The notes: generated from the sequence alone by a model not told the origin. A stretch of DNA of 64,000 nucleotides from Zonotrichia leucophrys gambelii (GCF_028769735.1 NC_088179.1:2232001-2296000); one strand, 5' to 3'. Shown: positions 27,707-40,021, counted from the stretch's first letter. Made by a program: numbers and translations.

Positions 27707-28589
27707 TGTCGGAATTCATCCCTCCGGCTGTCCCGAGTTGCTGAGGACCCCGCTGGGGGGCTCGGAGACCCTGGCATGCTGCCCAAAACACCTGGGGATT
27801 TGATTTTGGCCCTTGGAGCAAGTTGCCAGCTTTGTATGAGGACAGAAAAGTCACACAGATTCGAATAGTGTAATAACAAAATGATCACAGGGTGAAAATG
27901 CAGACTTGAGGGGTTTTGGTATGGGGGTTGTGGGGACAAGATGGAGGAACTTGGGTGTGTCCAGTCTTTCTTCTTCTTCTTCTTCTTCTTCTTCTTTCTT
28001 CTTCTTCTTTCTTCTTCTTCTTCTTTCTTCTTCTTTCTTCTTCTTCTTCTTCTTTCTTCTTCTTCTTCTTTCTTCTTCTTTCTTCTTCTTTCTTCTTCTT
28101 CTTTCTTCTTCATCTTCTTCTTTCTTCTTCTTCTTTCTTCTTCATCTTCTTTCTTCTTCATCTTCTTCTTTCTTCTTCTTCATCTTCTTCTTCTTCTTCA
28201 TCTTCTTTCTTCTTCATCTTCTTTCTTCTTCTTCTTCTTCTTTCTTTTTCTTCTTCTCCATTTTCTGCAGTGATGTTGGCACTTTGGGGTGGGTTTAGAG
28301 TAGAAGTGCACAGTCTAACACAGGTGATAGGTATTGGGAATTAAGTGTAAATATGTTGTACATATTTTGTAGTATAAAAGGACAACACTGCCTCGGGGGC
28401 GGTCACAGTGCCTGTGGCTGCCCTGCTGAGCAGATCTCGGCTGGGCAGAAAGAAAATTATACAGATAAGAATTAATAAACAACCTCAAGACCGAAAAGTG
28501 AAGAGTCCAGACTCGTTCTTCAGTTTTGCGGGCTGAAGCAGAGACATCCTGCACATCTGGGGGCAGCAATAATCAACAGCAACCCGAGA
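27707..28589 (+). mobile_element. Solo LTR, family E, carrying a TTC expansion
   Basis: It begins TGTCGGAATTC and ends AACCCGAGA between perfect 6-base duplications GCAGCT (27701-27706 and 28590-28595). Its relatives are 607-618 bases; this one is 883, the excess being the TTC tract. After the tract come 'tgatgttggcactttggggt', TATA-like 'gtataaaagg' near 28372 and AATAAA near 28473. Confidence 0.92.
27966..28258 (+). repeat. Imperfect (TTC)n microsatellite, ~290 bases
   Basis: A nearly pure run of TTC/TTTC/ATC units inside the family E LTR. It replaces a 15-25-base TTC tract in the copies at 15.03 and 31.37 kb. It generates long Ser/Phe/Leu frames on the plus strand and a Lys/Glu/Arg frame on the minus strand, none of them genes. 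Confidence 0.97.
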
Positions 28590-28595
28590 GCAGCT

Positions 28596-29688
28596 CAGCG
28601 CAGGCAGGGCCAGCAGCTCCCCCCGCAGCCCCAGCAGCACCGCATTCTTACAGAGCCCCGGAATTGTTCATTATGAGAGCGTTTCTGAGTCACTGAGGCA
28701 AGGAAAAGCGCATTTCCTTCACCCAGAGGAGCGATCCGAGGCAGCCCCTCCGCCGCTCGGACAATAGATGGAGCTCCCTGCCCTGGCTCCGCTCGCCCGG
28801 CTGGGGATGCCCGAGCGGGGATGGCCCCAAAGAGCCCCCGAGCTCGGGGACAGCCCCGGGACCCTCGGGGACAGCCAGGCCCTCTCTCTGCAGGTGGGTG
28901 GCCAGTAGGGGGTGAGGGAGCCGTGATCCCAGCCAGCTGGAAACAAAGTGGAAGAGGAGAATTGAAGTTTTCTGGAGCTTTGCAACATCTGTGCAATTTG
29001 GTGGAGGTAACCCCAGCACATCTTCCATGGTCTTCCCAGCCTGCATCACACTTCTGTCCTTTTTAAAGAGGCGGAGCTCTTAAAGAGATGGGCTCCCACT
29101 CCCCTGCTTTTCTTCACTTTTGGCTGCTGAGGGACAGAAATTGCATTATCTCCCCTTTTCACCACTTCCCATCACTGAACATGTCTCTTCTTTCAGACTC
29201 CATACCTGCCGCTCTCAGTCTGGGGTGTCTCAGTGTTTTTGGGGTGTCCAGGGGCACTGCACAAACCAGAAGAGTGTGTATGCTCTGGGTCTGATGGCAG
29301 AGGGAGCACGTGGATCCCCAAAACCCCAAGTGGCTTAGCAGAACCTAAGGGGAGCTGGTGTCTCCATGCTGGGGCCCAGTGCAGGCAGCAAGGAGCCCTG
29401 GCATGCTGGAACTCCTGGCACTGGGGTGTCAGGGTGTCCCCAGCCCTACACACAGCAGCCAGCTGGGATCAGGACTCCTCCCAAGGGGATTTTCCTTTCC
29501 TCTCTCTGTTCCTTTCCCCCAGACATGCACAGGGAGGTCACAGGGAGCAGGCCGGGGACAGAACACAGACGGGGCAGGCAGGGCTCCTCATGGCTCCACA
29601 AACCACAGCCCTCACCTGCAGTGTTTGGAGGCCCCGCCTGGTGCCAGCCCTGTGCCATCCATGCCCGTGGTCACCCCAGCACAGGGAT
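28596..29688. other. Intergenic; short GC-rich patch at 28.6-28.9 kb
   Basis: 28600-28880 is GC-rich with moderate CpG and contains TGAGTCA (28687), an AP-1/Maf-type site. No start codon or splice structure is evident. The remainder shows nothing recognisable. Confidence 0.4.
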
Positions 29689-30035
29689 GGAAGTCAGGAG
29701 CCCACAGGGGTCATCAATCCTTCCTGTCACACTTTGCTGTGCATTGTGCAAGGAGGTTTTGGCCACAAGGGATTTTCCATTCACTCAGTTATGGATCCCC
29801 AGCCCCAGCTGTGGATCTGCTGGGCATTAGGAGCCAACCCTGTTGTTTCTCTCACTTTTCTTTGAGATGATTATTTTAACCATTTCCTCAGGTTGTATCT
29901 GCATTAGCTGACTCCCTGCCTGTTGCAGATGAGGGATGTGCCATGTGCCATGTGCCATGGGGTGGCTTTGGCACTGCCTGTGGGGCCTGGGGCCGTTTTC
30001 CCAGTGCTGGACTCTCCTGGATTCTCATCCAGCTG
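29689..30035. repeat. Direct duplication, copy 2
   Basis: Partner of 26411-26690, about 3.3 kb away in the same orientation. It contains an extra segment at 29831-29900, bounded by GCATTAG at 29824-29830 and 29901-29907; a related segment occurs at 34908-34977. Confidence 0.85.
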
Positions 30036-31102
30036 CCAGTGAGACTGAGGCACTGTGTTCCCACATCAGTCCCTGCCTGCCTTCCTGAGGGTCTGTGATC
30101 AAATTCAATAAACTCTGAAAACATCACTGAGGTGCTAAGGGATAACAGTTTGCTTGTTTCTCTCATCTACAAAATGTATTCACTTAGAAATGAGGATGTG
30201 ATTAATTAAAGGCATTAGGAATCTTGCATTGTCTAGAAAGTGGAACATCATTGCTCACTCTCAGTGATGCATGTTTCTATAGAAATAAACTATAAATCTA
30301 TTAAAAAATTATCACCCTGTGTTTTTACTTTGGACATAAATCTTCCCAAAGTGGTCTTTGGGAAGTCACAGACAATGACACATCTGTGGCACTTTCGATA
30401 GGGCATTTCTTTGTGCTTTCCAGGAGATGTTTCTGTTTACTGTAGGACTGATAAAGTATCTTCAATTATTCATTTTTATAAGCACTTGTTCTCCTGACTT
30501 GAGCAGTCAAAGCCACACTGTCACTGGTTTTAGCAATAAATTGTGGGGCTTTTTCTGCAGTCAAATGACTTTGCCTCCACTTTGCCTCTCTTCCACATGA
30601 AAAACAATGGTGGTTCACTCAGCCATCCCATTTTATATGATCCTGGCTTTGGAAGGCACCTTTGGAAGGCAGTCTGGCAGCTCAGGTGGCTGCAGCACCT
30701 TGCCTTGTGGCTGCCAGGAGTGAGCTGGACAAGCAGATCTGGCAGCTGGGAGCAGACTGGGGGCCTCCACACCCTGTCCCAGCAGATGTGAGCAGCTGCA
30801 GGAGCTCTGGAGGACTGACAGGACACACTCATGCTATGTTCAGCAGCCTGGTGAGAGCTTGCTCCTTCATGCTTGCAGCTTGGCCTGGGCAGAGCTATGA
30901 TCTGATGTTTTGAAAATCCTTTACAAACACACACACAAAACTCGTGCTGGTTTGTGCCAGTGCCCCTGAGCTGGAGCTCAGTCATGGTTGGATGCCAGGG
31001 ACCTGGCAGAACATGGGTTCTGGGCACACAGCAGCCATGAGACCCTTCCTGCTGTTCCCCTGGCCTGGAGGCAGCTTCCATGCTCACATGGCAGTCCTGG
31101 GA
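30036..31102. other. Intergenic, no recognisable gene
   Basis: AT-rich to 30.5 kb, then GC-moderate. A 220-codon minus-strand frame (30530-31192) runs into the neighbouring LTR and has no recognisable homology. Confidence 0.5.
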
Positions 31103-31108
31103 GACCTG

Positions 31109-31721
31109 TGTGGGAACCCAGAGCATCCCTCTGGCTGGCCAGGATGGCCAGGACCCTGCCAGGGGGCTCAGAGACCCTGGCACAGAGTGCAAAACACCTG
31201 TGGGTTTGATTATGACCCATGGAGCAAATTACCCATCTTAGATGAAGATCTGCAAGCCACAACAGTTTAGGTGGAATAATAGTGAAGTTATCACGGGGTG
31301 GAAAAGTAGATTTTGGGGTTTTGGTATGGGGGTTCAGGAGGCAAGATGGAGGGAACTGGGCATGTCCAGCCTTTCTTCTTCCTGGGCTCCATCTTCTGCT
31401 GTGATGGTGGCACTGACAGATTGGTTTAGAGTAGAAGCTCACTGTCTAACACAGGTGGTAAGTATTGGGAAGTAATTGTAAACATGTTATAGGTAGTTTT
31501 TAGTATAAAGACATAACACTGCCCTGGGGGCAGGCAGAGTGCCTGGAACTGTCCTGATGGACGGACCTGGGCAAGGCAGGAGGAAATTTTTTATAGATAA
31601 GATACAATAAACAACCTTGAGACCAAGAAATGAAGAGCCCTGACTCCTTCTTCAAGTGCTTGGGCTGGGAAAAGAGACTTTTAACATTCTCGGGGTCACA
31701 GTGACCCGAAAGACCCCGAGA
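31109..31721 (+). mobile_element. Solo LTR, family E
   Basis: 613 bases starting TGTGGGAACCC and ending ACCCCGAGA, between perfect 6-base duplications GACCTG (31103-31108 and 31722-31727). It has only a short TTC tract (about 31373-31382), TATA-like 'gtataaag' near 31503 and AATAAA near 31608. Confidence 0.9.
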
Positions 31722-31727
31722 GACCTG

Positions 31728-33960
31728 GACACCAAAGCCACGGGCAAACCAGGTGTCCTGAGCCCTGCTGCCACTGTACCCAGCCTCCTGCTCCTGCCGT
31801 GCCCTGGCTGTCCCCCTGGCAGGATGGGTGCCCTGCCTGTGAGCCTCGGGTGCCCCGGTGTGCTGGGCTCTGATCCTGCCACCTTGGCATCACTGGAGTC
31901 TCTCCTGCAAAAGCTGTAGGGCTGGACAGGCAGGTGGGAGTGAAAGTGCTCCTATATAAAACACATTTCCTGGTACTCCTTTAGGGGTTTTTAATGTGAT
32001 TCGTATGTCCCTGCCTGGCCCATCGCCCACAGCCAGGCTCTCCCCTCCCTCCTGCTCCTCACTGCAGTGTTTTCTGTGGATTAGGTTCAACTGGATAATT
32101 TCATCTCCTTTGTATTTATAATCCCTGTGAGGGTGGTGTCTTTAACAAAGGCTATTCCTTCTCATTGCTTTGGCAAAGCAAGAGCAGCTCCCTGCTGCGT
32201 CTCTGCTCAGATGACACAGAGGTTCTCTGAATAGCAAAGAGAGAAAACAAAAAAGAAACAGCTTAAATGCTTTCTTTTTCCAGGCAGCTGCACATATCCA
32301 CCTCATGATACCCATATCCACCTCATGGAAAATTCCCCCCAGTGCTTTAGATTTTTCCTTTTCATGTGCCTGCATCCACAAGGCTCTGCCTGTGAAGCAC
32401 ACTGCTGGCTCGTGGTGGAGGTGGGGACATCAGAGAGAGTGTCTGGCAGGAGGAGAGGAGTGAGAAAGGGCCTTTTTTCCCCACAGCCAAAGAGGAAAGA
32501 GTCAGGAAATGCAGAGAATCCAAATGAGGTATGATACAGGTATTCTTCATGAGAAACACCCCAGGGCCTGCAGTCTGGGACTGCAGTGGGCAAGTGGCTC
32601 AGCTAAGAAGTAATTTAATTCCTGTAATGGCACAAGCCATTCCAGTGCTTGATCAAGGCTGCAGACTGGAGGCAGAAATGGCATTGCCTCATTTTCCCCC
32701 AGCAGGGCAGGCACCAGTGCCCACTGACCCCAGGCCCTTTTCATCCCACCTGCTCTCTCAGCAGGAAAACCCTTGGCAAACTTCCACCAGTGGCTTTGGA
32801 GGGGACTGCTGGTGGGCACTGGGACCTCACCTGCCCTGTGTGGCTGTGCAGCTCTGCTCTGCCTTCCCAAAATGCAGGTGTCACTTCTGCCCAGACTGTG
32901 CCAGTGCCATCCCTGTCCCTGCTGGGCTTCTGGGGGTATGTGCAGCAGCACAGGGCAAAATCCAGCCCCTGAACCCCACTGCTTGTTTGTTTGTTGTGTC
33001 TTGGCTTTCTCTCTGCAAATATTTGTATGCAGCTGAACCAGAAATAATTGCTCCCAGCCCTGCCACAGGGGTTTGTGATGAGCGTGTGTGTGCCACAGAT
33101 AATCTGGGTGCTTTTGTGCTCAGTGGCTCTGGCATCTCCCACTGCATCGCTTTTGTTTCTGGGTTCTTTTGTCTCCCACTCTCCCCTCAGTGCATGGTGC
33201 CTTTCCTGATACCTCAGAAAATACCTGACTTCATACCTTGGTCATTTTCTGTATTTGTTTCTGGAAAGCAGGAAAGCAGCATCTCTGTGTGTGTCCCCCG
33301 GTGACTGCTGCTCACACAGCATGTCTTTATGGTTCAGTTAAAAATGTCATTACATTTCCCAGCACACCCTGCCACCATCCTGGCAAAGCATTTGCTACCT
33401 TGATAGCATTTGCCAGTTTGGGAGTACCAGGTATCGTACCAGCCCTTCCTTCTGGGACAGGGAATGACTGCAAAATGCTGTGGCTGTACTTCATAGACTC
33501 CAAAATGCAGAGTTTCTGATGCTCTGAAATAGAGATAAATGTAGCCCCAAGGATGATGCCAAAGCATTTCTCCAAGAATGACATTACCTGATTTTTGAAG
33601 AGGAATAAATACAATTAAATTAACCACAAAGTTTTCTTCTTCTCCCAAAACACTTCCACCACCTCACCTGGGACACAATATTCTCCTTGGCCATATATGT
33701 CCAAAGCTTTGGCTCTCCTGCTTCCCAGAGCAGCTTTGTCACCTGCAGGAAGCTTTCATACACGCTTATCAAAGAGAAGCATTGGCCATGTTGCATTGCC
33801 CAAAAGAAATATTCTTCTGTCCCTGTCCTGATAACTTTACCCAGCTTTGTTACTCTTGTTTCTGACACTCTTTGGGCAGTGTTTGCCTTTTCATCACCTT
33901 CTGCACATTCAGTTCGATATTTGCAGCCAGTTCTGAGCATGGCAGCACTGGAATATTATT
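31728..33960. other. Intergenic, no recognisable gene
   Basis: Over 2 kb of mixed sequence. The longest frame (32531-33304, +, 257 codons) has no domain, signal sequence or homology I recognise and is overlapped by several antisense frames. No repeat family was identified. Confidence 0.5.
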
Positions 33961-33966
33961 TTCCAC

Positions 33967-34380
33967 TGTGGTGTTTGTGAGGGTCCCCAGGACGAGGTGA
34001 GAGATGAGAATCTGAGTGCTTGTTCTTAGAAGGCTATGATATGATATGATATGATATGATATATCATATACATCATATCATATCATGCTATACTAAAGAA
34101 AGAAAGGATACGTCAGGAGGCTTAAAAGAATGAATAATAAAAACCTGTGACTGACTCAGTCTGACACAGCTGGCTGTGATTGGCCATTAATTAAAAACAA
34201 TTCACATGGAACCAATCAAACATTCACCTGTTGGTAAACAATGTCCAAGCCACATCCCAAAGTAGCAAACACAGGAGAAGCAATCAGATAATTCTTGTTT
34301 TCATTCCTCTCTGAGGCTTCTCATCTTCCCAGGAGAAAATCCTGGGCAAAGAGGATTTTTCAGAAAATATCATGGTGACA
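33967..34380 (-). mobile_element. Solo LTR, family C
   Basis: Begins TGTGGTGTTTGTGAGG and ends TCATGGTGACA, between perfect 6-base duplications TTCCAC (33961-33966 and 34381-34386). It contains a pentamer tract (ATGAT/ATATC units, 34028-34087) and shares 'aaaacaattcacatggaacc' with the copies at 42.5 and 46.2 kb. Confidence 0.9.
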
Positions 34381-34386
34381 TTCCAC

Positions 34387-36216
34387 TGCCCATGTCAGAT
34401 GGCAGCATAAACCAACCTGCACGGCCAGCGACAGGGCTATGGTGGAGGCCTTCTGCATGCTGAGAAGGTCCTCACTCAGTTACTCTGTTCTCTAAGAGGG
34501 TTGTTAAGATAATGCTGTTGCCTTTTAAACCAGAAGCAGTCTTTCAGAAGGTTCTGGTTGTGTTTTTCTATGGCTTATCAGCACATCAGTGTATTGCTTA
34601 TATTACCCTAAGGTTTATGGTGTCCCTCCTGCCTGTGGAAGGGCTGGGGCACAGGGTGTAGCCCAAAGGGCTGTTTCTTAAAGTAGTGCCCTCCTAAAAG
34701 CACAGAGAGATCTTAGGGTGGGATGAGGTTGGTTGTTTTTACCCCTGGAGGAAATCAGCTGAGGCCTCTAGTGTGGAAAAGCACCTGCTGCCTGCCTCAC
34801 CACCAATATAACCTCTCACAGTAAGCACAGGGAAATGTCTGCTCTGCACACTGGTTTGGCTCTCAGCACAGGCAAGCATTGTCATCCTTTGATTTTTCAT
34901 AGTAAAGGAGCCAACTCTGTTGTCTCTGTCACTTTTCTTTGAGATGATTACTGTAACCATTCCCTCAGGTTACACCTGCAGCATGCACACATAGCAGCTC
35001 TGCCCACAGGTTGGCCCTGCTCTGGCCTCTCTCTATTCCCACCATTTCCATGCTCCTTCTGACTGCCTCCTGCTTTTTTGCTTGGTGTGGATTTTGCAGG
35101 AAGCATTTCCTCAGAGCTCCTGTTTCTGCCCCCTTTGGCAGGTTCCTGTGGTTTCCATGCTGTGATATTTCTCTGCTTTCCTGTGGTCTGCTGTGATATT
35201 TCTCTTCTTCCCCAGCCAGCCATGCAGCCCCCCCTCCTTCTTGTGCTGTGCACGCTGCCCTGTTCTAGCTGTGGGTTTCTGTATTTGAGGAGGAATATTC
35301 TGGCAATCTCCTCTTTTAAATTTCTGAGCCCATTGTACCCTGAGTGAAGAATTCCCCTGTCCTCCAGAGGAGAACATATAATTTGGTTGCTTTTGTGCTG
35401 TATATAAAAGCTTACAAGTTTCCTCCTCCTGGTGTTTCTCTTAAGTCCAACATTTTTCAAAGTTTGATCTATGAATGCAGTGTCTTTAAAATCTCTGTGG
35501 CACACTACAATAACCTGCTTATTCTTCTCCATTTAACTTTTGAGCAGAGCTCCTGCCTTTGATTTAGACATATTCAATAAAAAATGTGGCTTTCATTCAT
35601 CTCCCCTTTCAGCTCCCTTTGCCTCCTTGAAAAGCTGAAGTTTCTGCTTGAATCTTTTTCAACTGTCACAAGTATTTTGGGGAGGCTGAGGTATTTTAGA
35701 TTTTATAGCTACTCTCTTCCACATTCCATACCTGCTTTTCCCACCTGTTGCCGTGTTCTGTGATTAGAACCTCACCTTTTGTCCCCTGCAGCATTGTGAT
35801 CTCTAGGAAGGACTTTGCAATGTGATTTTGGACAAGTCACTCATATAACGTAGGGAAAGATTTCTCTCTGTTTGAAAGGGAAAGTTGTAGGGAAAGGTTT
35901 CTCTTCATTTGCAGCTGCTGAAATAACTTCTCTAAACCCAGAGCACCTTTCAGCTGCAGCCTTCTGCCATTTGCAGTCGCAGCCCTTTTCAGATGGGTTG
36001 CAGCCCTCAGCTCCTGCTGCAGCTCTGTGCCCAGGGATGTGTGCTGGGCCTGGCCCTGCTCCTGGGGGTGAATATTCACATGTGACAGAATGGGGCCAGG
36101 GCTGCAGGTGGCTCTTTGCCAGCACACTCACAGTACCCTGGGGAAAGCTTCACTTCTCCTCCAAGGAAGGTGCTGCCCAGGCCAGCTCCCTCTGCCCAGC
36201 CAGACACATGCAGGGG
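34387..36216. other. Intergenic, no recognisable gene
   Basis: Includes the short segment at 34908-34977 that also occurs at 29831-29900. Two copies of 'ctgtgatatttctc' lie near 35159 and 35190. No conserved exon; the 194-codon minus-strand frame at 34948-35532 is unrecognised. Confidence 0.45.
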
Positions 36217-36979
36217 TGTAGCCCCACATTTCCCTTCACAGAGAAAAGCAAGGCACAAATATTCCCCAAAACAATTCTTATCACTTGCTGTGCCTGTGTT
36301 TGTGCCAAAGCAGAAGGCAATATGGAGATTGTTTACCCACAGTGATGGGGTTTTGTTTCCTTGGCCTCTCAGGGCCAGGTGTGTGTGTATGTGTGTGTGA
36401 GGGCTGTCAGGTGACAGTCACGAGATTCTGGGCAGTTCTATGTGGTAGTGATCACAGGGGTCTCAGAATGAGAGAAGAGATGAGAATCTTGACTCCATGT
36501 TTCAGAAGGCTGATTTATTATTTTATTATATATATTATATTAAAAGAAAATTATATATTAAAACTATACTAAAAGAATAGAAGAAAGTATTTCATCAGAA
36601 GGCTTGAAAGGAATGGAATGATAATAAAATCTTGTGATTAACCAGAGAGTCTGAGCCAGCTGACTGTGATTGGCCATTAGTGAAAAACAACCACATGAGA
36701 CCAATCAAAGATGCACCTGTCGCATTCCACAGCAGCAGATAATTGTTATTTTCCTTTTCTTCTGAGGCCTCTCAGCTTCTCAGGAGAAAAAGATCCTAAC
36801 AAAAGGATTTTTCATAAAATATGTCTGTGACAGTTCTGTGCAGGGTTGAGTGCTTGGCAGATTCAGTTTAGATGTAATGTAATATAATGTAATATAGTAT
36901 AGAATAATATAGTATAATAAATTAATTAATTTGCCTTCTGATAAGATGGAGTCAGATGCATCATTCTCGCTCCCCTCAT
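36217..36979 (+). mobile_element. Solo LTR, family B, interrupted by family A
   Basis: The outer LTR is split into 36217-36434 and 36833-36979 by a family A LTR plus its target duplication. It matches the 7.3 and 7.9 kb copies in reverse orientation (ctggccctgagaggccaagg and gatgcatctgactccatc on the minus strand). Flanks CAGGGG and CAGGGC agree at 5 of 6 bases. The outer element is about 365 bases without the insert. Confidence 0.75.
36441..36832 (-). mobile_element. Solo LTR, family A, nested in family B
   Basis: 392 bases from TGTGGTAGTGATCAC to ATGTCTGTGACA, flanked by GTTCTA and GTTCTG (6 bases, one change). It inserted into the older family B LTR. Confidence 0.87.
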
Positions 36980-36989
36980 CAGGGCTGCC

Positions 36990-38303
36990 TGCAAATTCAG
37001 TAGTGGGGGCTCTAGTGCTCATCCTCCTGCTGCATGGCAAAGGCTGGTGGCCACACATCCTCCCCTTGGGGACATTTGGCTTCATCAGCCCTGCAGTAAA
37101 TCAGGGCCAAATCTGCTGCCAGAGGTCAATGGGGGATGCACCCTGCAACCGTGGAAACCAGAAATGTTAAGAGGCAAAAGTTATTTTTAGAGCTCAGTTG
37201 GCCATTGAGAAAGTGAAGAGTTATTTGTTGTTCTTATCTTAGTGAGGCTTTCCTTCCTGTGTTGTTGTAGGTATTGCAGAAGTCATCTTCCTTTGTGAAG
37301 CTCATTTCTGCAAGATCTTTTCTCAGTTCACAGCTTCCCCTTCCCACTGCATTGTGTAAAAGGTTGTCCAGCCACATCTGACTCTGAAGTAGCATTTGAA
37401 AAGAAGAGATGCCAGAGATGTGGGCTGGGGGGAGCAAGGATAAACCCCATTTAGGGCTGTGGGGTTTGGAATTTGCAGTCAGTGTCTTGTCTGTGCACAA
37501 ACAGATGGGAGGATAAAGCTCCAGAAGAGGCAGAGAGCACAGTGACAGTCTCATGGGCACTGATGGGCATGTGGAGGGGCAGAGCCTGAGCTGGGGCAGC
37601 ACATCTCAGGGTGCTGGCACCCAGGGAGGGGCTGCTGTGCACCCTGAAGGACACCCTTGGAGACTGGAGGAACCAGCTTGCTCTGAGCTTTTCTTTCATT
37701 CAGTGTTAAGAAACATCTATTTGATCATCTTCTCTAGCATGGGGAAATTCTAAGCAAATAGATTTGGTGACACTTAGAATTCTTAGAAAAAGTGATAAAG
37801 GGTGCAGGAGAGGGGAGGGCTGTGTTCCCTGTGTTCTGAGCTGGCCAGGCTGCAAGGGCAGGTGCTCTGCACCCTTCTTTAATTAGACAGTTAATCGGGG
37901 GAGGGCAGGCCTTGCCCCTGGGGGCCCTGTGCTCCTGCAGACATCCTGGGAGGATTGGGGGGAGCCTTTGTTCACTGAGCACTGCTCTGACATTTCCTGC
38001 AGCACATGGATCCACATCACTGCTCACCTCCCTCCACCTTGTGGAGTCAGCAGCCACCTCCCTGGCAGGAGATAAATCATCCTTGGAATGGCAGCCCCCA
38101 GATCAGGGTCAATTGCTGAGCAGATCTTGAAGGCACCACAGCCCTGGGGGTGAGGGCTGACATGGAATCCATGCTACCCTTCCCTGCCTTGGGACAGTCC
38201 CTGGGGAAGGCTGTGCTGCCTTTGCCCTCTCAAGCAGGAGGAGAGGACTTGGCCTGAAGCTTGTGCACCTCCTCATGTGCTGTACAGCTGTGGAAATGAA
38301 GGA
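36990..38303. other. Intergenic, no recognisable gene
   Basis: Mixed sequence with no recognised repeat, exon or RNA gene. Confidence 0.5.
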
Positions 38304-38309
38304 GAGCAC

Positions 38310-38706
38310 TATTGTATTTGCTGGGAAATGCCTCGATGAAGGCAGGAATGATGAATCTGACTCCATGTTCTCAGAAGGCTAATTTATTATTTTATGATAC
38401 TATATTATATTAAAGAATACTGTACTATACTAAAGAATACAGGATACTTACAGAATGCTAAAAAGATAATAATGAAAACTCCTGACTCTTTCCTGCCCTG
38501 GCTGGCCAAAGAGTGAAAACAACTCCCAGCAGAATCCAATGGAACAATCACCTGTGGGTAAACAATCTCCAAACACATTCCACATGAGCACAACACAGGA
38601 GAAGCAAATGAGATCACAACTGTTTTCATTTTCTCTTTCCTTTTCTCAGCTTCCCAGGAGAAAAACCCTGGGTGAAGGGATTTTTTCAGTGAATGTGAAT
38701 GCCACA
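38310..38706 (-). mobile_element. Solo LTR, family D
   Basis: 397 bases from TATTGTATTTGCTGGG to GTGAATGCCACA, flanked by GAGCAC (38304-38309) and GAGCAG (38707-38712). It closely matches 49658-50069, sharing 'aaacaactcccagcagaatc' and 'aacaatctccaaacacattc'. Confidence 0.88.
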
Positions 38707-38712
38707 GAGCAG

Positions 38713-40021
38713 GAGCTCAGAGGATGCCAAGCTCCTGAGCTGGCCATGAAGAGCTGGCCATGTGCTTCCATGTGCCTGGAGAGTCACTGCTTCTCACAGA
38801 GAGGGGTTTGGCTGTGCCATTGACAGAAACTGTGCCAGGGATTCTGCCCATGCCTGGAAAAGATGGAATTGGGACTGCCTGAGGCCAAGATTGGCTTCCC
38901 TGCATCCTCTTGGCCTGTCTGGCAGGGAAAGCATGGACAAGAGGCTGCATGGGGCAGGGGAGGCATTGCTGAGGAGCCTGCAGCTCCAGAAATGCTTCAG
39001 AAAGCCATGATCACAGCCAGGCAGGTATAAAAATAACATGTGGAAAGGTTAGGTGGCATGGAGACAGGATCAAGTCACAAGAGTTCAGAATGTAATGGGA
39101 GCAAAAGAGCCCAAGTGTTGGAGATACAAGAAAGGCACTTTGCAAGATAGTGTGGGCATGGGAGCTGAAGTGTTTCTTGTTAGAAGTGAGAAATATGGGA
39201 AAAGAAAGAGGAGAAGGCTGCTGTAATACCTATAGGAACAAGGTGCTAAATGCATGAAAAACAAAATTGCCAGGGCATTAAAAATATATCAGGAAAGCAC
39301 AGGCCAAGCAGGCAGCACTTAAAACTTGTGAAAGAAAATAGTTATAACAGCTGTGAAAAAATATGATCCTACACACCCAAATGATGGTAGAGAAGTGGGG
39401 TTATTGTTGGCACTATAAAAAAATCAAAGTAACTGGGGCCAGTCTTGCAGAAAGCAATGAGTGAGACAGAGACTGTTTTAGGAACAGGCTGAAGTTCCTC
39501 TGATATTTGTGCTTGAGCAGCTGGAAAAGGAAACAGGGTAGGAAGTGAGCGGGGAATGGAAAATGTTTGCCATTTAGCTCAACTTTAGGAAGTCCCCTCT
39601 TAGTTTTGTGAGGAGGGAAAGCAGTGAAATCACAGTGAAAGCAGCAGCAGTCACACAGACATGTGCAGGGTGGGAGATTTCTGTATTCCTCATCAGCCTG
39701 GGAAAGAGGTGACAGTTTTAAGTCAGTGCCAAGAGGAGACTGTTTGTTTTTTTGTTTTTATTTTCCACACTGCATTTAAACCTCCTGCTCTGTGTGTGTG
39801 ACAGCTGCTGAGGGGCACCCAGGGCACATCTGGCAGAGCTGAGCTGGCACAGTGAGGGCACAGGAGCAGAGGGGCGATGCTTTCCAAGGCAGGGCAGCTG
39901 GGGGGACCCAGGGTGTGCTCTGAGCACAGCCCTCCTGCCCAGGGACAGTCAGGGCTGGGGACTGGACACCTCTTTGGATCAGGCACTTTGAACAGGTACC
40001 CACTAAGGCAGGAAGGTTGTA
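38713..40021. other. Intergenic, no recognisable gene
   Basis: AT-rich 39.0-39.7 kb may be a decayed repeat, but I cannot name a family. No gene recognised. Confidence 0.45.

Noticed and set aside
27655..28344. Long open frames of Lys/Glu/Arg or Ser/Phe/Leu across the TTC tract
   Set aside because: They follow directly from the trinucleotide repeat in any frame and lie inside a solo LTR.
32531..33304. 257-codon open frame on the plus strand
   Set aside because: No recognisable domain; overlapped by equally long antisense frames; no splice or promoter context.
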